DNA of 64,000 nucleotides from Antedon mediterranea. Lineage: Eukaryota > Echinodermata > Crinoidea > Comatulida > Antedonidae. Numbering within the stretch: the first letter of the stretch is position 1; every line of letters begins with the position of its first letter. The position numbers and the translations under genes were made by a program. The stretch covers positions 17,272,922 to 17,336,921 of the forward strand of contig NC_092678.1 of NCBI RefSeq assembly GCF_964355755.1. Reading direction: 5' to 3'. Below, piece by piece: positions 36,775 through 46,056 of this stretch. The notes under the pieces were generated by a model, which was not told the origin of the DNA, did not search any database, and saw only the letters and a program-made list of their open reading frames with translations.

Positions 36775-36890
36775 CAGTGTCCTGTTGTTAGATTGCCTTA
36801 GTTAGTAATAAGAATAATAATAATGTTCAATTTATATAGCGCAAATTGCAGGGCGCCTCTACTAACCGCTGAACAATCAACAGAAAATGT
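36775..36890 (-). mobile_element. LINE/SINE 3'-tail fragment
   Basis: Minus strand reads ...GGCGCCCTGCAATTTGCGCT, ATATAAATTGAA and CATTATTATTATTC. This is a GCGC-containing 3' end with an (ATT)n tail that resembles the tail of the LINE at 9.5 kb. Only the tail is present. Confidence 0.45.
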
Positions 36891-37091
36891 GAAAAGCACT
36901 TATTAATTAATAAGTTAATTAATTATCCACACAGAGCAGTAACTATCATGTTGAACCAGTTACTGTTTCTGGATTGAATCAGGTCAGGGGTCATCAACAG
37001 TTTTCCATTGTAGGCCTATATTTAATTTACAAATAATCTTGCCAGCCACTTTTAGCAAACCGAGTGTCTTAGTGCTGCACTCGTCCATACT

Positions 37092-37235
37092 TAAGCTCTG
37101 TCTACACTATCAAACTAATTTGACAAAAAAAGTGTGATTTGCCCAAATATGGTAGTAATATGACATCATCATGTCCATATTGGCACATCACATTTGTTTG
37201 TCGCATAAAGTTTGATAGTGTTGACAGAGCTTTGG
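37092..37235. mobile_element. MITE (AGCTCTGTCTACACTATCAAACT type), complete
   Basis: Left arm AGCTCTGTCTACACTATCAA; right arm TTTGATAGTGTTGACAGAGC, its near-perfect inverse. About 140 bp. The core shares GCCCAAATATGGTAGTAATA and GACATCATCATG with 35025 and 40856. Confidence 0.75.
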
Positions 37236-37806
37236 TTGAATCTCTTTCAATGAAAATGTTGCTCCTTATTCAACATTAGCATAATATTTCTATGTTAGTA
37301 ATTAGTATACTTCATTATTACTTTTGTTAGTGTAACTTAGTAACCTATGTATACTTTACAAACTTGCATACATGCCAACATCTGAATTAAAAAAATCGGG
37401 AAGTGGTGTTTTTTTTAGGTCAACAGCACCCGCTATCTATTATCGAGAGGTAAGGAGTGCAGTGTGTAACGTCACAAACAGTATTGCGTGGTGGCTATGT
37501 GAGGGGAATCCCCTTTCCGTTGTGAAGAAAATAAAAAATGATGACCGCAGATGGTCATACAATGGTTTAAATATCATAAATTTGCTTGTGTAAGCCTTTT
37601 TGTTATATTTTTACACAGAAAACCACACAAATACATCAAAATTCAGTTATCTTTGTAACCCAGAGAAAATGTGGAAAACCGGGAGCACAATATTAGGCCG
37701 GAAGACAAGTCTAAAATACGGGAGTCTCCCGTCCAAAACGGTAGTGTTGGCATGTACGAAGTTGTATGCAGAAGGGCCTTACTAATCAATTTTAATCTTT
37801 TTGTAG

Positions 37807-38398
37807 GAAGCTTGTTGAACATCGTCAAACCATCATGCGTGAACAGCTAGGTGAAAATGTACCTCAACCAAAGAGAGTAGCACCAGCAGCGCCCCCTAGC
37901 CAACTATCATCCTCTCAACAAACTCGAAACTCATTTACAAAAGACAACACGCCTCCGACGTCACCACAAAACTCACCTGTCAAACGAGCATCTAGTACTA
38001 AATCAATTAAAACGCCCTCACCTCCAGCGCAACAAGTGCAATCTGTAATCCCCGTTCCACCTCCAGACTCAACGTCGCAATCGTCAACATCGCAGCCTGT
38101 TGATGCTTCCACGAGTCCTATGCCATCGCCCGTACGAAAATACCGAGCACCATTATCACCACGTGAACTTGCAAAGTCACCAACCATGGAGTCGTTGATT
38201 AGTCCAACACACAGAGCGCGCTCAGACAGTGCAATAGCTTCAAATCTTGGTCCTGAATTAGTTGAAATAGTGCGAGTTAACACAAACCTCAGTTTTAATA
38301 AATCAAAAGTGGCTGTTGCCATGGTGTTGAATCATGTTAAAGATTCCGTGCCAAGTGTTGCCATGGTAATGGAGAATATTATAAAAACATTGAATACA
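37807..38398 (+). CDS. NCKIPSD: NCKIPSD orthologue, exon 3: proline-rich linker and start of helical domain
   Basis: 592 nt between TTTTTGTAG and GTAAGT. It starts KLVEHRQTIMREQLG. A long Ser/Pro/Thr-rich region follows with several P-x-x-P motifs (VPVPPP-like, SPSPP-like) and basic-SP sites, as in the linker that binds SH3 partners. The last 45 codons, GPELVEIVRVNTNLSFNKSK and on to NIIKTL, match the beginning of the C-terminal domain of vertebrate NCKIPSD. Enters phase 2, leaves phase 0. Confidence 0.9.
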
Positions 38399-38484
38399 GT
38401 AAGTTAATCAAAATGTTTATTTTTCAATTATATCAGTTATATTTACTTATTGTTATATTTATTTACATAATTAATTTTGAGGGT

Positions 38485-38670
38485 AATGTCAGTACAGTCA
38501 ACTCTCCTAATACCGGACACCTTTGGGCTGGCCAAATATGTCTGGTTTTCCGGAAATTCTGGTATTCGGAATGTGTTTTTATTGGTAAAAATAAATTTTG
38601 GACCTTTTGAACTTCAAGAAAAATCTGGTATTGGAAGAGTTTCTGGTGTTCAGAGAGTCGACTTTATATA
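38485..38670. mobile_element. Tc1/pogo-like MITE
   Basis: TA followed by CAGTCAACTCTCCTAATACC at the left; GGTGTTCAGAGAGTCGACTT then TA at the right. Inverted ends with TA flanks, plus the TATTCGG-type inner repeats, fit non-autonomous pogo/Tigger elements. Intron 3. Confidence 0.6.
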
Positions 38671-39094
38671 GATTTTCTTTCTCCTATCAAACTACTGTAA
38701 ACATCCCGAGTCACTGTTTAAAGATCAACCTCATAATAATAATAGCATATGATTGCTTGCAAAGCTAAATTATCAACTGTTGTATATTAATAATATTAAT
38801 ATATCATATTTCCCAAGAGAGTTCCTATTTGTACAGTTAGTTAGTTTACAAAAACAGTTATTTCTCAAACAATATTTGATGAATGTCCTCATAATAATAT
38901 TCTACATCCAACAATATTTTGCTTAGTGGTATGAATTACAGTATATTGGCATACTGTATCAAAAAATCATACCAAGTATACAAATTACCATGTTAATTAT
39001 GATACCATAGATGATCTAAGAGGCACGCTGTTCAGCCCTCTTATCCCTAAAGATAGAATGAAATGCAAAAGATAAAGGTTCAGCACTTTATTAA

Positions 39095-39522
39095 AGGACA
39101 ACTTGACCGAGGAGCATTTTTTAACAACGTATTAGGGATGTACATATGATTTCAGAACCATCGCGAGATTAAGGATATCGATGCATGCAGTTGCCGTACA
39201 GCCGTCACCGTAATTTTCTGTGATGTCACAGGTGCATCGCAAAATTTACGTCATGTGTTTTCTGGCAAAGTCTGGCAAATCGAGAATATTTCTAGTAAAC
39301 ACACTTCGTCAATAAACCATAAGAATCGTTGTTTTTATTGTTTCTTTTGCGTATCTGGACTCATTTAGTAAATTTTTCGATGCACCTGTGACGTCACAGT
39401 AGTTTACGACGACGGCTGTACGGCGAGCGCATGCGGCGATATCCTTAATCTCGCGATTGTTCTGAAATCATATGTACATCCCTAATACGTTGTGAAAATA
39501 TGGTCCTCAGTCATGTTGTCCT
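39095..39522. mobile_element. T3: 428-bp TTAA element with long inverted repeats
   Basis: TTAA at 39091-39094 and 39523-39526. It starts AGGACAACTTGACCGAGGAG and ends CCTCAGTCATGTTGTCCT. The arms pair for over 100 bp (both contain CGTATTAGGGATGTACATAT and CGCGAGATTAAGGATATCG). The centre is CpG-rich. AG...CT ends and TTAA target duplications match the other elements of this region, but the sequence family is different. Confidence 0.8.
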
Positions 39523-39601
39523 TTAACAATTTTTAGGCCCTTTAGAAACCTCTTTAAAGAAACTATACATTAGCAATGATTCGTTTCCATCTATTACGTA
39601 G

Positions 39602-39760
39602 TCAGGGGTATCTGTTGGAGGTGGACGGGATGAAGAGCGCCTCCAGGTGATTTTTTCTGAGCTGACAAGTTGTAAGGATGATGCGCAACAGAGAAGCTGG
39701 GCACTTCACGAGGATGAGTCTATCATTACGGAGTATTTAGAAGAACTTCTTTCAATATTG
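39602..39760 (+). CDS. NCKIPSD: NCKIPSD orthologue, exon 4
   Basis: 159 nt (53 codons), phase 0-0, between TTACGTAG and GTAAAT. It contains [20 protein letters not shown], then [20 protein letters not shown]. The [11 protein letters not shown] block is a signature of the NCKIPSD C-terminal helical (armadillo-like) domain, which contacts Arp2/3. Confidence 0.92.
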
Positions 39761-40246
39761 GTAAATAAATTATTTTTAAGGCCACCAAAACTAAAGATAT
39801 AATAGAATACAGCCCAGTACAGCCAACCTTCTTGTACCGGCCTAGTAACGTTGCTACTATAGCTGTTAGCCACCAACGTTACCTACATTAGGTTTTTTTT
39901 TTCCGGTATAAAAAGACTCAAAATACAACTCATAGTTGAAATGAAGAGCTTACATAGGAAAATGATAATTAACATAAAACCAAGTTTAACGTAGAAAAAA
40001 CACATTAAGGCCTATGATACAGTAATGAACGGTTTAATTTATTTAAACTTAAATTTACTATAAAAATTGCACGAAGATCAACAGATAACATTAATTATTA
40101 CAAATTCTTATATATTTACAAATGTTGGGCTTGATTGGTTAATTATATTAAAACTTAAAAGTCATTAAAAAATAATTACTTGTAAATAGTGGCATAACAG
40201 CTATGATGAATGCTCACTGGCTAAACTCAGGAACCCCAGAGTTTAA

Positions 40247-40634
40247 AGACACCTTCCTTACAATTTGTGACGTTTTGTAAAAATAATGCATATATTTTAC
40301 TTTAAAAACATTAAACCAGGTCATTCCTTGTCTTAAATGTACGTTTTATGGTAAATTATGATAACAAGTGAGAAACAATGCACTACCTAAGTAGCTCACG
40401 GCGAATGACCTCTTGTGCACAGTCTTTAGGCCTATAGCCTAGCTAGGCTTTGTTTTGTAGGCCTAGCTGGTAAACATCGGTAACGTACGAACATTGTACG
40501 CTAGCTATACCTATTCACATTTTTAACCATTTAAAGACGAAAAAAGTTATCGCAATAGGACTAATAGTATTATTTTTACATTAAATATAGTTTATGATCT
40601 TAAATTGAATCTAAAAAATATAGGGCAGGTGTCT
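40247..40634 (-). mobile_element. T1-short B: 388-bp TTAA transposon derivative
   Basis: TTAA at 40243-40246 and 40635-40638. Ends are AGACACCTTCCTTAC... and ...GGGCAGGTGTCT. It shares both ends with T1-short A but has a larger central deletion: the part with the TTGTATCAACGG line and the GCGCGCGGATTG line is gone. Confidence 0.85.
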
Positions 40635-40855
40635 TTAAGGCGCTCCAGAGCAGGAGAAGTCCAATGCAACTACCAGAGTTCTTCGCCACCTGCATTAGGC
40701 CACTGCTTGTAAGGGATATCAAAGATCAACCGAGTTGTTAAAATGAATTTCTGACCTTTTGTTTCAATTGGTTATAAATTCATTTGGTTGATACTTTCTT
40801 TGTTTTAATTATTTTGTTGTTCATTCATTAATTTAATCCATTTATTTTAAACTAT

Positions 40856-41000
40856 CTAAAGCTCTGTCGACACTATCAAACTGTATGTGATTGTGACAAA
40901 AAATGTGATGTGCCCATATATAGACATGATGATGTCATATCACTTCCATATTTGGGAATATTACTGCTATATTTGGGCACATCACACTTTTCTAAATCTA
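40856..41000. mobile_element. MITE (AGCTCTGTCGACACTATCAAACT type), partial
   Basis: Left arm AGCTCTGTCGACACTATCAA, core GATGTGCCCATATATAGACA and TTTGGGCACATCACACTTTT. The right arm is lost. It lies just before NCKIPSD exon 5. Confidence 0.6.
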
Positions 41001-41030
41001 AACTGGAAGTATTCTTTAATGTCCTGACAG

Positions 41031-41117
41031 AATGATGCTGATAAATGTGTTAGTGTGGGAGTTATCCGACAAGAGGAATTTGAGCCGCTATCAACTCTTG
41101 TACAATACTATCAAATG
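41031..41117 (+). CDS. NCKIPSD: NCKIPSD orthologue, exon 5 (last one recognised)
   Basis: 87 nt (29 codons), phase 0-0, between GTCCTGACAG and GTAAGC. It reads NDADKCVSVGVIRQEEFEPL then STLVQYYQM, matching the vertebrate segment ending in a Y-Y-Q-M motif. About half of the normal protein should still follow. I could not find later exons, and a TTAA transposon starts 220 bp downstream. The gene is either interrupted, rearranged, or has very spread-out 3' exons. Confidence 0.88.
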
Positions 41118-41339
41118 GTAAGCAGAATATCAATTTGTTAAACTGTATGAATCAGTGTTATAATCATAGTCATTGATTTGTGTCACTTAGCAGCCATGTC
41201 CATACTGTGTTGAAGCACCGGTTCTCGGCAGATTACTAAAGTTAAACAACGTTGGACCCGTTTGTGTACTGGATGGGAGGAAATGATAATAAATAATTTT
41301 TTAAGTTTTTACGAAAAGTTGAGAGAGAGGAAGAGTTAA

Positions 41340-44174
41340 AGATGTATTGTCCCCCTGAACAAAAAAAAAAATTTTTTTAAAGGCCATTTTAATGATACAT
41401 AAAAGTTATTCACTTTGAAAAAAAATTGGATAAAAAAAAAAATTATTTACCTTAGAAAATCGTAATTTAAAGTAAAAAATAGTCAACCGGAAGTCTGTTG
41501 GCTGGCAGCCAGCTGGCTTCCGGTTTAATTTAACCCTTGACCTGAATTAGCTTATGAATTATGCATATTGTATGATTCTTGTGCGTGTATGTGACCTCTA
41601 GGTCATCAGAAAAAAAATACGACGTGATATGGCGAGACGACAATGTGGGAAAGTTCTGTAGTTTAACAACAAAAAAAACAACTCCTACTTGAAGAAAAGA
41701 CTATGGCTAGGCCCTAGCAGATTGGTAAGTAAGAACTGTAGTTTCTATGGTGCAGTTTTGTTAGTTAGTATAGGAAGCCTAGCTAGCCCATTACAGCTGT
41801 ACTGGCTATCTAGTGTACTATCCCCTATCTATTGGCTAGGCCTAGAGTAGTAGCACTAGGCCTAGTTGTAGGCCTGAGTGAGGGTTCACCCTGAGTGAGT
41901 AGCAGGCCTAGCTAATACTAATAGATACAACTTGTAAGCCTTATTAATAGTTATTGCCAACCTAGCTTTAAATAGGATTAGGCCTATAACATTCATCTGT
42001 GAGCATGGAGTAAGGAATAAGGTTTTAGCATGGAGGTATAAAAATAAAATATTTTATACCTCCATGGTTTTATTGTGACTTGTGTGAATTTCGACACCAC
42101 CAACTCGTCTTATTTTTAGTATAATACTATAATATTAATAATAGTCTTTAATTTATCATTATTCATATCACTTTTCATTCATTTTAAAACATTTAATTTT
42201 CTTTTCTATGTAGAGTTTGTGATTAAAAAAAATTATACATAAGAGCAGCAAAACTCAAAAAGCGAAAACTTGTGAATGGCTGCCAAAAATAGAAAATAAG
42301 GTCACCACCAGGGCCAGGAGAGATTATGGTGCTTGGTTTTTCCTTCATGATTAATTAGATTTTAATGCTAATATAAATTTGTGAAAATTGTAACTAGGCC
42401 TCCTATACTGTACATCCAATAATGTAATTATTTTAGAGAAAATGACCAAATAATCTAAGTTAAATATTTTTCGGAATGTGTACTTTACAGTACTTAGTAC
42501 CGTTATGTTGAAAATTCTTCCAAAGCAATAACGTTCAAACCAACATTCACACAATTAAACTTTTTATGTACATATTTTAATAAATAATGTCTTTCTTTTA
42601 ATAGGTATTAACACACTTGAATGAACAATATGAGCAAGTAGTGGAAAATGGTGAAGAAATCAAAACAAAATGTGGTAGCAACATTCACAATATTTATTTG
42701 AACGTTTCGTACTATGACACTTTAAAATGGATGAACAATCACAGAAGACAAGCTATTGCTGTAATGCCACAATCAACACATCAATTAATAGTTGAAAATA
42801 AATTGTCAACAATAATGCTAAAATTCAATGAAATATACTAGTAATTAACTCATTTTTTACTGTACTGTACTGTAAATCTTCACACATTAAAATTATGGTG
42901 ATTTTATCTCATGTACTGTAGTAGTATTTTTTATTTATTTAATGCTGTATACAAATGTTATTGCTCGAATTATGAAAACTATACAACATTTTAAAAGCTG
43001 GAAAACAACCAACACATTTGCCTAATGCTTTATGATAGTCATCCAATATTTATCTTGTGTTCCACTACCGAGTCTACTGCCAGTTGCCTTTAAAATGTTG
43101 TATTGGTGTACCTTCTGTTCCAGTCTTCATTAGCTTAAGTCTATAAATTGAAAAACAATGATATATAAATACAAAAGTCAAATACAAAAGTCAAATAGAA
43201 AAGTTAAATATTTCACAATGTATTGCATACATATAATTATTATTTCTGTACATGAATCTGAAGTTTTCAATTTGGGGTACTAATGTACATTAAGGAATCC
43301 CTGAAAAGTGCATCTCCTCCCTAAAAAAGGCCTAGTCTAATTACTAGTGTTTTCGTTTTGGTTGCTATCAACAACAATCTATTCTATCGTCAACTTCTTT
43401 GGTACTGTAAATGTTCGTTTTTTGTCATCAGTTAGTCTTTTTTTAGACTTTAAAATTAATTCGAGCTCCAAATGTATATCAGTGGTAGTACATCAACATA
43501 GTAGGCCTATTTCCTGTAGCTAGTTGTGGAGTGATGGCTTAGCTAGGTGAGTACGATATATAGAACCTAGCTAGGCCTCAAAGTGGGTTCCCGTCTACTT
43601 TTCTGACCCGATTATCTGCCTGCCTCCAGCTGCTGCTACACTACACTACACAGTAGTAAACTACAGTACTAACTAGGCCTAGGCCCTACTAGATAGTAGA
43701 AGTAGGCTTATATTATAGGCCTAGATAGCTAAGCCTATAACTATACGCCAAAAATTATATATTATAGGAGGATGTGTCATTCATCTAAATAGAATTCTAC
43801 TTACCAGAAAATTAACGGCAGAGCTTTTTACATCATACGATCATATCAGGGAAACCCCAGCACTTTCTTCTGTTCTTCGCACATGTTTGTTTAGTTTTTA
43901 CGTGGTGAACAGATCGGATCTCCCCTGTTTGGATACTCATTAACATATCATGCATATTTATGAGCTGTTAGCTAACCATCGTTATTTTGGAATTTCTGAA
44001 CTTATGAGTTCGAAAAAATGGTAAACTTATTTTGATTTTTTATAAGCGAAATCAATATTTTTTTCGGATTTTTTTTCGGCGAAAGTGAATAACTTTATTA
44101 TAACTACAAAATGGTCTATTCAAAATTTGATTTTTTTCATCTTTATTTTTCATGTTTTGGGGGACAATACAACT
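41340..44174 (+). mobile_element. T2: 2,835-bp TTAA transposon
   Basis: TTAA at 41336-41339 and 44175-44178. Left end AGATGTATTGTCCCCC; right end, reversed, AGTTGTATTGTCCCCC. Similarity of the ends continues for about 100 bp (both reach AAAGTTATTCACTTT). Inside are a possible non-coding exon with donor GTAAGTAAG near 41727, one ORF-bearing exon at 42605, and TAGGCCTA-rich DNA. No transposase motif recognised. Confidence 0.75.
42605..42841 (+). CDS. ORF exon inside T2 (unknown protein)
   Basis: A good polypyrimidine acceptor (GTCTTTCTTTTAATAG) opens a 78-codon frame starting VLTHLNEQYEQVVENGEEIK and ending in TAG. ATTAAA follows near 42886. I do not recognise the family. It lies wholly inside the 41340-44174 transposon, so it is probably part of that element's gene. 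It is also phase-compatible with NCKIPSD exon 5 and could act as an alternative last exon. Confidence 0.35.
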   Translation, partial: VLTHLNEQYEQVVENGEEIKTKCGSNIHNIYLNVSYYDTLKWMNNHRRQAIAVMPQSTHQLIVENKLSTIMLKFNEIY

Positions 44175-44699
44175 TTAACAATACTAGTATCTAATTGATT
44201 CCATATTAAAAGTCCAGAAACATAAATAAAGTGGGAAGAACTAGTTAATCTTACAAAAGGAATAGTTAACTGAAACTGATCAACTAAAAAATAATGTTTT
44301 TTTAGTATGATAATCATGTTAAAGTATTTAATTTAAAGGTTTCTCCAAGTATAACAATGATACAATTTCTTTTTTTTTAAAGTATAATATATTTACTAGT
44401 GACCTAAACATAACGTTCTTGGAATATTCATTCTATTCTTTTATCTGAAATAATTTCTAGACAATTCAATTTTTATTTTGTTCTTGACCAGCACCTATTA
44501 TCCATAATTGTCTCCCTTTGCCCAGGAGTATAAATGGCTACTAACATTCAGGATGTTGGTTTTATTTATTTGTATCTTTACATGATAGTTATTCCTTAGA
44601 GAAGAAATTAATTGTTTTATAATGTAATGTTTTGTTGAATGCAGGAAGTTAATACTATTATAATAAGTTGGTGTACTCACTGTTCTGTACTTGTGTCTG

Positions 44700-44990
44700 G
44701 TTTTGAGTACATAGTTTTAAAGATAAGAATTACTATATTGGTAATGTTTTATTTTCGGTTGCGATAAAATCAACTTCTGGTACTTTAAAGGAGCGCTACT
44801 ATCTATACTGTTCTGTACTTGTGTCTGATTTTGAGTTGTATATATAATAGTTTAAAGATAAGGATTACCATATTGGCTATGTTTTATTTTCGGTTGCAAT
44901 AAAATCAACTTCTTGTATTTAAAAGGAGCGCTACTATCTATACTGTTCTGTACTTGTGTCTAATTTTGAGACGTATATATAATAGTTTAA
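44700..44990. repeat. 134-bp satellite, left part (about 2 units)
   Basis: Units contain TTTAAAGATAAGGATTAC, ATGTTTTATTTTCGGTTGC, ATAAAATCAACTTCTTGTA, GAGCGCTACTATCTATAC and CTGTTCTGTACTTGTGTCT. The array is interrupted at the TTAA of one unit by the T1 transposon and resumes at 49657. The intact junction AATAGTTTAAAGATAAGG seen at about 44849 is the empty insertion site. Confidence 0.9.
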
Positions 44991-46056
44991 AGCCCCATTC
45001 CCTACGTTTTTTAGATCTAATTTAAGATCACAAACTATATTTAATGTAAAAATAATACTATATGGTCCTATTGCGATAACTTTTTTCGTCTTTAAACGGT
45101 TAAAAATGTGAAAAATAAATCGATTTTAATAATTATAGCGGCCCGCTATAAATCCCAAAATGCATTGCGCGCGGATTGATATTGTTGTTTTTCACCTGTA
45201 ATTCGCCCACTTTTCGATCGATCGTGAAGCCAAAACAAATGGAAGACTCCTAATAGTCTGGTAGTTGAACCAAAAATATAGGCCCTACCCGGAAAAAAAT
45301 GGTACAAAGCAAATTTTTACATCATTAGAAGCGCAATTTTATGGAGAACAACATATCAAAAATCGACAAAAATCTAGCTTGGGGAAAACATTTTAGATAC
45401 GTTTTTCTACTGCCTCCTTTACGGGCCTAGTAATTAACACAGGGACTTGAAATGCATTGCCAGGCCTATCTAGCACAGTCAGTGACTAGCCTAGGCCTAC
45501 CTAGGCCTAGAGTATCAAGTAGCTTAGTTTTACTCAAATTATTTATCTATATTGTACATTGCCTAAAATGTCTACAAATATTAGTAAAATGATTATTTGT
45601 TTACCAATCTTCAAACATTTTGTGTTCAGGTTTGTAGTTACAGCCTACTTACAAAGTTAAATAAGAAATCTGATTGACCACACAATCATCACACACACAG
45701 TGTGTAAATCTGTGACCTTTATTTAACCTAAGGGCATTGCCTAGTTAGCAATGTAAGCTTAATTCTGATTGGTGTATTTAGTATTTTGTACGCAAACTTC
45801 ATCTATTAGGCCAATCAGAAAAGTTAATATACATTTAGGTTTTTTAAATTATTCATTTTCTGAAAAACTTTTTTGAGCATGGTTTTTTATGAAAGTTAGG
45901 TATTAAACAAAATCTTATGAATAATATTATTTATTAATATATCTAATTAGCAGTTTAAGTTATATACTTTATATATATAATTTGTGTAAAATGTCTAGTT
46001 AAGCTACATTTAAATATTGGTAGAGCCTAAAAGATCAGACACATCATAGGTCTACA

